Made by a program: the position numbers and the translations under genes. A model generated the notes under the pieces. That model was not told the origin of the DNA. It worked only from the letters and a program-made list of their open reading frames with translations, and searched no databases. Below are positions 16,897-24,895 of a stretch of DNA of 64,000 bases, in pieces; positions within the stretch are counted from its first letter, which is position 1, and each line of letters opens with the position of its first letter. This DNA is from Terracoccus sp. 273MFTsu3.1 (GTDB lineage Bacteria > Actinomycetota > Actinomycetes > Actinomycetales > Dermatophilaceae): the NCBI RefSeq assembly GCF_000383675.1, contig NZ_KB911824.1, positions 248,001 through 312,000 of the forward strand, in the 5' to 3' direction.

Positions 16897-17838
16897 ATGA
16901 GCGCCGCAGTCAGCTCGACGAAGGAGTCGACCCACGAGGCGACCGACGAGACGATGAACCCCGGCATCGTCGTGGGCTACGACGGGTCACCGGGAGCACG
17001 GCTCGCCCTCGACTGGGCGATCGAGACCGCGAAGCGTGACGACCGCCAGCTGACGCTGCTGCACTGCGTCGGACTGACGATGACGCCGACCTTCCGGGCC
17101 TACGATCCTGGGGTCCAGGCCCACGCGTACGACGAGATGTCGCGCGGCGTCCTCGCGGAGGCCATCGACATCGCCACGAAGACGCTGGACCGCAAGGACG
17201 TCCACCCGCTCAGCGTCATCGGCGGCGCCGCCGCCGAGCTCGTCGGCATCTCGTCCCGGGCCGACCTCGTCGTCACCGGGTCGCGCGGTCACGGAGCGGT
17301 CTCCGGTGGCTTGTTGGGCTCGACCGCGTATGCCGTCACGGCTCACGCACACTGCCCCGCGGTCGTCGTCCGGGGGGCCTCCGTGGTCCACGCGGGTCCG
17401 TCGCACCCTGTCGTCGTCGCCTTCGACGACTCCAAGAACTCCCAGAAGGCGCTCGAGACAGCCGTCCAGATCGCCACGGCCGCGGAGGCGTCGCTGCACG
17501 TCGTCGCCGTCGACAACGTCGGTGGCCTCGAGGCGTGGCCGGAGACCGACACGATCCTGGGTCGCGAGGAGATGATCGACCAGATGCACCTCCACGTCGG
17601 CCAGGTGCTGCGCGACGTCGCGGAGGATGCGCGGCGCGCCCACCCGGGTCTCGACGTGCAGACCAGCGTCCTCGGTGGAGGGCCCGGTGCAGCGGTGGCC
17701 GCCTACGCCGTGGACGTCAGGGCCGGCCTCATCGTCATGGGGTCGCGCGGTCACGGAGGCTTCACCGGAATGCTGCTCGGCTCGGTCAGTCACCGGGTCG
17801 TCCACGACGCGCCGTGCCCCGTCATGGTGATTCGCTGA
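16897..17838 (+). CDS. Tandem universal stress protein (UspA family)
   Basis: A 313-residue protein of two USP domains. Each ends with the ATP-binding G-x2-G-x9-G-(S/T) motif: TGSRGHGAVSGGLLGST in the first and MGSRGHGGFTGMLLGSV in the second; each starts with a VVGYDGS or VVAFDDS strand-loop. Such proteins bind ATP and modulate survival under hypoxia, starvation or other stress. ATG 16897 follows AAGGGGAGAG; an upstream in-frame ATG at 16777 would run through the promoter. The upstream region carries a CRP-like site and a GACGAT element shared with the paralogue at 24896. A second USP gene follows by 25 bases, probably in the same transcript. Confidence 0.93.
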   Translation: MSAAVSSTKESTHEATDETMNPGIVVGYDGSPGARLALDWAIETAKRDDRQLTLLHCVGLTMTPTFRAYDPGVQAHAYDEMSRGVLAEAIDIATKTLDRKDVHPLSVIGGAAAELVGISSRADLVVTGSRGHGAVSGGLLGSTAYAVTAHAHCPAVVVRGASVVHAGPSHPVVVAFDDSKNSQKALETAVQIATAAEASLHVVAVDNVGGLEAWPETDTILGREEMIDQMHLHVGQVLRDVAEDARRAHPGLDVQTSVLGGGPGAAVAAYAVDVRAGLIVMGSRGHGGFTGMLLGSVSHRVVHDAPCPVMVIR

Positions 17839-17863
17839 CGCGGCCGATGACTCGACGACACTG

Positions 17864-18763
17864 GTGGTCAAGGGAACTCGCACGCAGCATGCCGACCCAG
17901 CCTGCGGCCAGATCGTCGTGGGCTACGAGGGTCCCCGGGCCTCGCAGTGCGCCCTGGTCTGGGCCGCCGCAGTCTCCCGCGCTCTCGACGACAGCCTGAA
18001 GATCGTCCACGCCGTCGAGCTCGACCTGGTGCCGAGCCGGCGCGGCTACGCGTTGCGCCCGCTGAGCCCCTCGCTGGAGACGGTGGTCGAGACGCTCGTC
18101 GGCGGCCCGTCGACCTGGTCGGGCCCAGCGCTGGCCCGAGGGCGGGTGCATGCGGTCCACGCCGTCGGCGGGCCGGCCGCCGCGCTGGTCGATGCCTCGA
18201 TGTCCGCCGAGCTCGTCGTGCTCGGGACCCGCGGCCGCGGACGTACCCGCAGCGCGATCATCGGCTCCGTCTCCAACGCCGTGGTCGCCCATGCGTACTG
18301 CCCCGTCGTCGTCCTGCACACCTTCGGCCGCTTCTCGCCCGGCGCGAGCGGTGACGCCCGCGTCCCGGGTCCGCGCGGCGAGGTCGTGTGCGCCGTCGGC
18401 GGCGGGGACGGTGACGGGCATGCTGCGCGCACGGAGCGGATCGTGTCCGCCGCGGTCCGCATCGCCGTCGCCTGCGGCGCCGCGTTGCGGCTCGTCACCG
18501 TCGCACGTGGAGGTGCCAGTGACGCTGCGGGACAGAGGATTCCGTATGCCGTCGGGGCCTTGACGTCACAGCACCCCGAGCTCGTCGTCACCGCTGACAT
18601 CCTCGCCGGCGAACCGGTCACCGCCCTGGCCCAGGCCACCGCGGGGAGCGGGCTGCTCGTCGTCGGTGCCCCGGACCGTGGCGGGGTCGGAGCCGTCCTG
18701 GCCGGGCACTTGCCCTACCAGCTCATCCACGACGCGACCTGCCCCGTCATGCTCGTGCCCTGA
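17864..18763 (+). CDS. Universal stress protein, second domain degenerate
   Basis: A 299-residue tandem USP. The first domain keeps the nucleotide motif (LGTRGRGRTRSAIIGSV). The second has GAPDRGGVGAVLAGHLP, in which the canonical glycine/serine pattern is broken, so only one site probably binds ATP. The likely start is GTG 17864, 25 bases after the previous USP stop, without a clear ribosome site; expression may depend on coupling to the upstream gene. It belongs to the same probable transcript, and so to the same CRP-like control. It ends 23 bases before the convergent NERD membrane protein. Confidence 0.85.
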   Translation: MVKGTRTQHADPACGQIVVGYEGPRASQCALVWAAAVSRALDDSLKIVHAVELDLVPSRRGYALRPLSPSLETVVETLVGGPSTWSGPALARGRVHAVHAVGGPAAALVDASMSAELVVLGTRGRGRTRSAIIGSVSNAVVAHAYCPVVVLHTFGRFSPGASGDARVPGPRGEVVCAVGGGDGDGHAARTERIVSAAVRIAVACGAALRLVTVARGGASDAAGQRIPYAVGALTSQHPELVVTADILAGEPVTALAQATAGSGLLVVGAPDRGGVGAVLAGHLPYQLIHDATCPVMLVP

Positions 18764-18786
18764 CGGATGACTCTCCAGGTCGCGGG

Positions 18787-20106
18787 TCAGTTTCCGGATC
18801 GAGCCGACAGCGCCCTCGCGAGCTCTTCGGCCAGTCGCGCCACCTTCTTCTCGGCCGTCGCCTCGACAGCCCGGGCCGTGGCTTCGCTTGCGCCTTCGGG
18901 ATAGCTGAAGCGGTAGGAGATCATGAACGGCTGACTGGTGCGGAGGCCCGACTTCCAGCCCGGCAGCGAGGTGTTCCGGGGAAGCCATGCCGACGCCCCG
19001 CCCGGGCTCATGTCGGTACGAGCGCTCGTGGTGCCAGAGACTGCAAAACGAACCTCGACCACTCGCCCCATCTCGACTGTGACGTCCGAACCATCCGTCG
19101 AGTAGCGCGGTTTGGACAGCCACCACATACAGATGTCGTTGCTGGAGCTGGGCTTCTCGAGCGCAGTCGTAGCGCCGGTCACCTTCTGGATGCTCGCGCG
19201 ATGCAGAGCCAGGCAGGGCTTCGGCGCCAGCGGTGTCGTTCCTGCTCGGGCCGACGACGAGGCAGAGCTGATTCCTGGTGGAGCCATGAGAGAGGTGATG
19301 ATGTGTGGACCCACCTGGCTGAAGGCCCAGAGGGCGAGGAGCCCGACGAGCCCGGCCAGCATCGAGCCACGACGACGGGGCCTGCGGCGAGCGCCCTGTC
19401 TGCCCCGAGGTCGGGAGCTGCCGCGGGGGACCGGTGACGGGGCGCGTCGTGCGGTGGATTGCCCCGCTGCGAGCACGTCGGCGACCGTGAGGACGTCCAG
19501 ATCAGCGCCAGCAGGTTCCGTCGACGCGCACGGATAGGTGTGGGCGACCCTTCGGGCGATCACCTCGGCGTCCTCGGTCCCTGACGTCTTGCTCTGCGCC
19601 TGAAGCCAGGCGATCAGACCACTCACGGGGATGATCTCCACCCCCCGCACGCGCTGGCTCGGGAAGGACGCGGAATGCCCTCCGGCGAGGGCGATGACCG
19701 GAACGACGGGCAGGCCCAGCGTCCTCTCCATCTCGCCCGCGAAGCGGGCCACGGAGTCGAGCTCTCGCCCCTTGGCTGAGCTGCTGCTCGCGTGCTGCCA
19801 CAGGTTGCCCTCGTGCACGCTGGTGCCACCCGCCCAGTTCTTCGTGTCGACGAGGTAGACGCCAGATGGCCCGATGACGACGTGGTCGAGGTTCGTCTGC
19901 GCGCGTCCGGGACGGAGCAGGCGGTCGTGGTGGACATGCCACGTGGGCGGTAGGGCGTGTAGCGCGGCGGCTACGCGCCGCTCGCCGTCGGCACCGGCCG
20001 CCCAGGCCCCTGCCTGCGCCTCGAGGGCCTCCGCTTGAGCGCGCGCCTGCGCGGCCCGAGCCCTCAGTTCCTCGGCGCGCGACTGCGCCGACCCACCTGC
20101 TGCCAT
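18787..20106 (-). CDS. NERD-domain membrane protein
   Basis: A 439-residue protein with an unusual layout: an N-terminal Ala/Gln/Arg-rich coiled coil (SRAEELRARAAQARAQAEALE, residues about 7-30), a NERD nuclease-related domain at about 45-175 (LDHVVIGPSGVYLVDTKNW holds the D and DxK residues), an Arg-rich linker, one transmembrane segment at about 249-270, and a C-terminal domain of about 165 residues outside the membrane. This places a nuclease-like domain on the cytoplasmic face. ATG 20106 has AGGGGG upstream and matches the start of the coiled coil; the frame to 20214 has no site. Function unknown; a role in nucleic-acid surveillance at the membrane is conjecture. Confidence 0.82.
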   Translation of the reverse strand: MAAGGSAQSRAEELRARAAQARAQAEALEAQAGAWAAGADGERRVAAALHALPPTWHVHHDRLLRPGRAQTNLDHVVIGPSGVYLVDTKNWAGGTSVHEGNLWQHASSSSAKGRELDSVARFAGEMERTLGLPVVPVIALAGGHSASFPSQRVRGVEIIPVSGLIAWLQAQSKTSGTEDAEVIARRVAHTYPCASTEPAGADLDVLTVADVLAAGQSTARRAPSPVPRGSSRPRGRQGARRRPRRRGSMLAGLVGLLALWAFSQVGPHIITSLMAPPGISSASSSARAGTTPLAPKPCLALHRASIQKVTGATTALEKPSSSNDICMWWLSKPRYSTDGSDVTVEMGRVVEVRFAVSGTTSARTDMSPGGASAWLPRNTSLPGWKSGLRTSQPFMISYRFSYPEGASEATARAVEATAEKKVARLAEELARALSARSGN

Positions 20107-20246
20107 CCGAGCCCCCTGTGCCCCTATCGTCGGTGACTCTAGGCAAGCGTGCTGGGCCCGGGGCCCGAATCGGTGCAACTCGCAGAGGATTCGGGTCCCG
20201 GGACCGGGGCACACGGCATACGGCCGCGTGAGAGGTAGCGAGGGCG

Positions 20247-20801
20247 TCAGCGTGATGGCGGGCGCTGGAAGCCGGGGCGCCCGGCAGTGCCGGCGGCACG
20301 TTCGATCGAGCGGCCGAAGCTGCTGGCGGCTGCCCCGAGCGGGCTCGACCCGCGGTCGCCGAGCGCCGGTGGGACGACGACGACAGGGCAGTGCGCCGCG
20401 CGCACGAGACGGCTGCCGAGCCAGCGGGCGCCGACCTCGGTGGAGTGACCGGCGTCGATGACGACGAGGTCGGCGGTGCGGCTCTCCTCGACGAGGACGG
20501 CGCGACGCTTGCCCGCCACGACGCGGGCCTCGACGAGGTGGTCCCGGCCGAGGACGTGCGCAACGTCCTCGGCCAAGCGCGACTGCTCGGCGGCGAGGGC
20601 GCTGTCGTCGGAGATGACCGACGGGACGCGGCCGCCGGTCGCCGTCTCGGGTGCGTGCGGGCGCCAGGCACGCACCGCCACGACCCGACCACCCCTCACC
20701 GCGGCCTCCTCGACGGCCCAGCGAAGGGCGCCGGGGGAGCCGCTCGTCGGGCTCACGCCGACGACGATCGTGTGCTCGCGTCCGAGGTCCGCGACGTTCA
20801 T
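20247..20801 (-). CDS. Single-domain universal stress protein
   Basis: A 184-residue USP with one domain (TIVVGVSPTSGSPGALRWAVEEA at the N-terminus). The C-terminal region DAGHSTEVGARWLGSRLVRAAHCPVVVVP lacks the first glycines of the ATP motif, so it may be a non-ATP-binding USP. A tail of about 35 residues, rich in Arg, Ser and Gly, follows. Its ATG overlaps the TGA of the MFS transporter gene by four bases, so it is coupled to the transporter and may tune it, as reported for some USP-transporter pairs. That functional link is inference. Confidence 0.85.
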   Translation of the reverse strand: MNVADLGREHTIVVGVSPTSGSPGALRWAVEEAAVRGGRVVAVRAWRPHAPETATGGRVPSVISDDSALAAEQSRLAEDVAHVLGRDHLVEARVVAGKRRAVLVEESRTADLVVIDAGHSTEVGARWLGSRLVRAAHCPVVVVPPALGDRGSSPLGAAASSFGRSIERAAGTAGRPGFQRPPSR

Positions 20802-22261
20802 GCCCTGGCCCCCGACTCCTCCGAGACCTTGCTCAGCGGGTCGGCGACGTCCTCGAGGGACTTCTGCTCCGCGTCGATCCCGATCGCCAGGGCCACGGCT
20901 CCGCCGATGATCATGATCACCGCACCGGCGACGTAGCCCCACGTGAGCGGGCCGCGGTCCTTGCCCTCCCCGATGAGGGCGCCGTAGAGCACGGGCGCGA
21001 CGGCGCCGGCGCACTGCGCGACGACGAAGAAGTAGCTGATCGCCTGACCGCGCACCTCGATCGGGAAGATCTCGCTCACGGTGAGGTAGGCGGCGGACGC
21101 GCCGGCCGACGCGAAGAAGAACGACACGCACCAGAAGATCGTGTGCGTCGTCGCGGTGAGGATCTCGGCGTGGAAGGCCCAGGCCGACACGAGCAGGACG
21201 AGACCCGCGATCGTGTAGGTGCTGAAGATCATCTTGCGACGCCCGATGGTGTCGAAGAGATGACCGAGGAGCAGCGGGCCCATCAGGTTGCCGGCCGCGA
21301 ACGGCAGGAAGTAGAGCGAGGTCTGGGCCTTGCTGATGCCGTAGAAGTTCGTCAGCACCAACGCGTACGTGAAGAAGATGGCGTTGTAGAGGAAGCTCTG
21401 CGTCACCATCATCGTCAGGCCGAGCACCGTGCGCCGTCCGTAGCGCCGGACGAACACGTCCCACAGCACCTTCGGCCCCATGCGGTCCTCGGGCTTGACG
21501 AGGATCGCCTTGCTGTCGTCGACCTCCGGGATCTCGCCACCCTCGCGGCGGACCCGCTCCTCGATCTCGTCGACCGTGCGCTCGGCCTCCTCCGCGCGGC
21601 CGTGGGTGAGCAGCCAGCGCGGGCTCTCCGGGATGTGCCGGCGCAGCCAGATGATTGACAGGCCGAGGATCGGGCCGATGAAGAACGCCAGGCGCCAGCC
21701 GATGTTCTCGGCGACGTTGTCGGGGTTGAGCAGGTAGAGGTTCGCGAGCGCGCCGAAGAAGGCGCCGAACCAGTAGGTCCCGTTGATCGCGATGTCGACC
21801 CGGCCCCGGAAGCGGGACGGGATCAGCTCGTCGATGGCCGAGTTGATCGCGGTGTACTCACCGCCGATGCCCATACCGGCGACGAACCGGCAGACCCAGA
21901 GGAACCACATGTTCGGGGAGAGGCCGGCGAGGCCCGACCCGATCAGGTAGATCACTAGGGTCATGATGAACAGCTTGCGGCGACCGAGCCGGTCGGTCAG
22001 ACGACCGAACGTCAGGGCTCCCACCACCTGGCCGACGAGGTAGACGGTGCCCGTCAGCCCCACCTGCGCGGCGGACATGCCGAGCGTCTTCTGGAAGCCC
22101 GACTCGGACACGATCTGGATCTCGAGTCCGTCGAGGATCCACGACACCCCGAGTCCGAGAACGACCGACCAGTGGAACTTCGTCCACGGGAGCCGGTCCA
22201 TGCGGGCGGGCACCAGACTCCTGATGGCACCGTCCGTGCGTTGTGCGACAGCCTCGCTCAT
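20798..22261 (-). CDS. MFS transporter, sugar/metabolite porter type
   Basis: A 487-residue, 12-helix major facilitator. The A-like loop motif GRLTDRLGRRKLFI follows helix 2, GRVDIAINGTYW and ESPRWLLTHGR follow helices 4 and 6, and the second half has the repeated loop GHLFDTIGRRKMIF. The ESPRWL segment is typical of sugar-porter and metabolite:H+ symporter families; substrate cannot be read. ATG 22261 has AAGGAGATGGG directly upstream, a strong ribosome site. It is followed by a coupled universal stress protein. It is divergent from the ChaB-like gene, with a 232-base shared promoter region. Confidence 0.9.
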   Translation of the reverse strand: MSEAVAQRTDGAIRSLVPARMDRLPWTKFHWSVVLGLGVSWILDGLEIQIVSESGFQKTLGMSAAQVGLTGTVYLVGQVVGALTFGRLTDRLGRRKLFIMTLVIYLIGSGLAGLSPNMWFLWVCRFVAGMGIGGEYTAINSAIDELIPSRFRGRVDIAINGTYWFGAFFGALANLYLLNPDNVAENIGWRLAFFIGPILGLSIIWLRRHIPESPRWLLTHGRAEEAERTVDEIEERVRREGGEIPEVDDSKAILVKPEDRMGPKVLWDVFVRRYGRRTVLGLTMMVTQSFLYNAIFFTYALVLTNFYGISKAQTSLYFLPFAAGNLMGPLLLGHLFDTIGRRKMIFSTYTIAGLVLLVSAWAFHAEILTATTHTIFWCVSFFFASAGASAAYLTVSEIFPIEVRGQAISYFFVVAQCAGAVAPVLYGALIGEGKDRGPLTWGYVAGAVIMIIGGAVALAIGIDAEQKSLEDVADPLSKVSEESGARA

Positions 22262-22376
22262 CCCATCTCCTTCGATCCGAATCGCAGTGAACCGTCGGGT
22301 CAGGGCGCGCGGCGCCGCGTCCTCACCGCCGGAGTCCGTACCCCGTGGCCGGGCACGACGAACGTGCTTCGTGACG

Positions 22377-22401
22377 GTTTGCCCACCAGCCTCCCGAGTA
22401 C
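22377..22401 (+). promoter_or_regulatory. Possible SigB/SigF-type promoter for ChaB-like gene
   Basis: GTTT, 15 bases, then GAGTAC, one mismatch from the GTTT-N15-17-GGGTAY pattern of general-stress sigma factors in actinobacteria. It lies 92 bases upstream of the ChaB-like gene. A weak match. Confidence 0.3.
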
Positions 22402-22493
22402 GTATGCCGTCGGGTGGTCACATGCCGTCCCGCCGGGTACGTCACGGTTGCGGGGGCACAGGCGCCCTCCCTCGACAGTGCAGGAGGTACGAC

Positions 22494-22931
22494 ATGCCGG
22501 CCAGGAAGCCAACGCGCGGAAGCACGGACCTGCCCTCCACCCTCGAGCGGTCGTCGACGAAGGCGCAGGAGACGTGGCTCGCGACGCACGACGCTGCGGT
22601 CGAGCAGTACGGCGAGGGCGAGCGAGCCCACCGCACGGCGTTCGCCTCGCTCAAGCACTCCTTCGAGAAGGTCGGCGACCACTGGGAGGAGAAGGCGGAG
22701 AAGGGACCGAGCGACCGGCAGGCCGAACGGCGCGGCGCCGAGGCCAGGGCGCATCGCGACGACGGGGACACGGCCGGCGGCGTCGACGCCAACGCCTCGA
22801 AGCGGCACCTCTACGACATCGCCAAGCGCCTCGAGGTCTCGGGGCGCTCGAGCATGAGCAAGGCCGAGCTCGTCGAGGCGATCCAGCGCGCCAACGACCG
22901 GGCGACGGCCGCGGCGCGGGACTCGAGCTGA
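22494..22931 (+). CDS. ChaB-like protein with C-terminal Rho_N/SAP-like domain
   Basis: A 145-residue, highly charged cytoplasmic protein. Residues about 13-65 (TLERSSTKAQETWLATHDAAVEQYGEGERAH, shortened here as TLERSSTKAQETW...) match the ChaB fold, and residues about 98-135 (KRHLYDIAKRLEVSGRSSMSK) form a Rho_N/SAP-like helical nucleic-acid-binding motif. Proteins of this architecture are widespread in actinobacteria with stress-related annotation but no proven role. ATG 22494 has a perfect AGGAGGT five to six bases upstream. A possible general-stress promoter lies further upstream. Confidence 0.8.
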   Translation: MPARKPTRGSTDLPSTLERSSTKAQETWLATHDAAVEQYGEGERAHRTAFASLKHSFEKVGDHWEEKAEKGPSDRQAERRGAEARAHRDDGDTAGGVDANASKRHLYDIAKRLEVSGRSSMSKAELVEAIQRANDRATAAARDSS

Positions 22932-23050
22932 CGAGTCCTCGACGCGAGTCCTCCACTCGCGCCCTCCACGCGAGCCCTCCACGGGCACGGGAGAATTCGC
23001 TCGCGGACGCCCCAAACACGTGAATCGTTCCCAGCGATCGCCGAGCGGAC

Positions 23051-23066
23051 TCTCAGGCTCCTGAGA
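23051..23066 (+). promoter_or_regulatory. Perfect palindrome upstream of subtilase promoter
   Basis: TCTCAGG-CT-CCTGAGA, seven-base arms with a two-base centre. It ends 27 bases before the TAGCGT -10 box at 23094-23099, a position suited to an activator or a repressor acting on the secreted protease gene. Confidence 0.5.
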
Positions 23067-23093
23067 AGGCCGGTGCCGACGAGCCGACGGCCC

Positions 23094-23099
23094 TAGCGT
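23094..23099 (+). promoter_or_regulatory. -10 box of subtilase gene
   Basis: TAGCGT, giving a predicted start near 23106 and a leader of about 67 bases before the ATG at 23173. Confidence 0.45.
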
Positions 23100-23172
23100 G
23101 GACAACTGGGCCGCCACAGGAGTCGGCCCGGAGCGGTGGGACGCACACGCCGCCACCGCGGAGGAGAGAACC

Positions 23173-24720
23173 ATGTCCGTGTCACGAAGGGGTGGATCTC
23201 GGGGGACTGCAGTACTCGGGGCGGTCGCGGTCGTCGCGGCCGCCGCACTCGCGACCGGGGTGGCGTCGGCCGACGCCTCCACGACCAGCGCGAGCTCGAC
23301 CTATCTGGTCGTCTACAAGGAGAAGACCTCCACGAGCGGCGCGGGCAGCGCCGTCGCAGCAGCGGGCGGTCAGGTCGTCGCGACCTACGCCCCCATCAGC
23401 GTCGTCGTCGCACGGTCGGCCAGCCCCGACTTCGCAGCGAAGATGCGCCAGGTCAAGGGTGTCGAGGGTGCCGTCGCCACGACGAGGTTCGCCAGCGCGG
23501 TCGACGGCGGAGCGGTCTCGGCCGACACCGCAGCCGACGCGACCACCAGCCAGACCACCCAGAACGGGGCAGGACTCCCGGGCCTCAACGACTCGCTGTC
23601 GGGGCTGCAGTGGGACATGACCCAGATCAAGGTCGGCGAGGCACACGCCGTCAGCACCGGTGACCCCTCGATCCTCGTGGGAGACATCGACACCGGCCTC
23701 GACTACACGCACCCGGACCTCGCGCCGAACGTCGACTCCGCCGCGAGCGCCAACTGCGTCAGCGGGGCGCCCGTGCCCGGTGCGGCGGCCGCAGCCGACG
23801 ACAACGGCCACGGCACCCACACGGCCGGGACGATCGCGGCAGCCGCGAACGGCATCGGCATCGTCGGGGTGGCGCCGAGCGTGAAGATCGCCGGCATCAA
23901 GGCCGGCAACGCCGCCGGCTTCTTCTTCCCCGAGGCCGTCGTCTGCTCGTTCATGTGGGCGGCCGACCACGGCGTCGACGTGACGAACAACAGCTACTTC
24001 GCCGACCCGTGGCTCTTCAACTGCCGCAACGACGTCGAGCAGCGGGCCATCTGGACCGCCGAGCGTCGTGCCATCAAGTACGCCCAGAACAGAGGTGTGC
24101 TCGTCGTCGCGGCCGAGGGCAACCAGGCCGACGACCTGTCGCACCCGACGCTGGACGCGACGAGTCCCGACGACTCGAACCCGGTCCTGCGGGCGATCAG
24201 CAACGCGTGTGCCGTCGTGCCGACCGAGGTCCCCGGCGTCGTCGGGGTCAGCGCCACCGGCAACAAGGAGATGAAGTCGTTCTACTCGTCCTACGGCATC
24301 TCCGCGGTCGACGTCGCGGCGCCGGGCGGCGACTCCATCCTCCAGCTGACCCCAGCCGCGCCGAACGGACGGGTGCTCTCGACCTGGCCCGCGTCCCTGC
24401 TCACCGTGACGTGCCTCGCCTCACGGCGCGTCGTCGACGTGAGCGGAGCGACGTACTGCTACCAGCAGGGCACCTCGATGGCCTCGCCGCACGCAGCAGG
24501 AGTCGCAGCCCTCATCGCCAGCGTCACCGGCAAGACGGGAGGGGCGCTCTCGGCGGCCCTGCAGAACGCCGTCAACCCGATGCCGTGCCCGGCCGACGTC
24601 TCGCCGTACGCCTTCTTCCCGGGTGTCGACGACGGCGTGCCGCAGACATGTGAGGGCACGCTGGCCCAGAACAGCTGGTTCGGGGCGGGCGAGATCGACG
24701 CGCTCAAGGCCGTCGGCTGA
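23173..24720 (+). CDS. Secreted subtilisin-like serine protease (S8)
   Basis: A 515-residue secreted peptidase. A Sec signal (VLGAVAVVAAAALATGVASA) is followed by an inhibitor-I9-like propeptide (YLVVYKEKTS) and the S8 catalytic domain. The triad is Asp173 (DIDTGLDYTHPDL), His213 (NGHGTHTAG) and Ser435 (GTSMASPHAAG). The oxyanion Asn probably lies in AAEGNQADD. Start ATG 23173 has GGAGGAGAG upstream. A palindrome sits above its promoter and a perfect 26-base palindromic hairpin follows it, so it is a monocistronic, separately regulated unit. Confidence 0.93.
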   Translation: MSVSRRGGSRGTAVLGAVAVVAAAALATGVASADASTTSASSTYLVVYKEKTSTSGAGSAVAAAGGQVVATYAPISVVVARSASPDFAAKMRQVKGVEGAVATTRFASAVDGGAVSADTAADATTSQTTQNGAGLPGLNDSLSGLQWDMTQIKVGEAHAVSTGDPSILVGDIDTGLDYTHPDLAPNVDSAASANCVSGAPVPGAAAAADDNGHGTHTAGTIAAAANGIGIVGVAPSVKIAGIKAGNAAGFFFPEAVVCSFMWAADHGVDVTNNSYFADPWLFNCRNDVEQRAIWTAERRAIKYAQNRGVLVVAAEGNQADDLSHPTLDATSPDDSNPVLRAISNACAVVPTEVPGVVGVSATGNKEMKSFYSSYGISAVDVAAPGGDSILQLTPAAPNGRVLSTWPASLLTVTCLASRRVVDVSGATYCYQQGTSMASPHAAGVAALIASVTGKTGGALSAALQNAVNPMPCPADVSPYAFFPGVDDGVPQTCEGTLAQNSWFGAGEIDALKAVG

Positions 24721-24738
24721 GCCCACCACCAAGGCCGT

Positions 24739-24764
24739 CGGGCCGGGTCGCGCGACCCGGCCCG
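24739..24764 (+). terminator. Perfect GC palindrome after subtilase gene
   Basis: A 26-base fully self-complementary sequence, CGGGCCGGGTCGC joined to its complement, 18 bases after the stop. It is followed at once by GGCATAC (24767). Confidence 0.7.
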
Positions 24765-24793
24765 GCGGCATACGCCATCGGTGACGGCTGCCC

Positions 24794-24809
24794 TGTCTGA
24801 GTGGTCACA
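24794..24809 (+). promoter_or_regulatory. CRP/FNR-family-like operator, second copy
   Basis: TGTCT-GAGTGG-TCACA, differing from the 16799 site only at two central bases and also preceded by C. It lies exactly 28 bases upstream of GACGAT (24838). Confidence 0.55.
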
Positions 24810-24837
24810 AAGGACCTGCGGCGTCCGGGCCCGGCGG

Positions 24838-24843
24838 GACGAT
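24838..24843 (+). promoter_or_regulatory. Conserved GACGAT element of second USP promoter
   Basis: GACGAT in CGGGACGATGG, same context and spacing as at 16843-16848. Confidence 0.45.
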
Positions 24844-24895
24844 GGAGGTGGACGGAGCAGAGGCCCGGCCACGCGAACGAGAGAAGGGGAGCGCC

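Noticed and set aside
22434-22440. GGGTAC upstream of the ChaB-like gene as a general-stress -10 box
   Set aside because: No GTTT at the required distance upstream; the site at 22377-22401 is a slightly better but still weak match.
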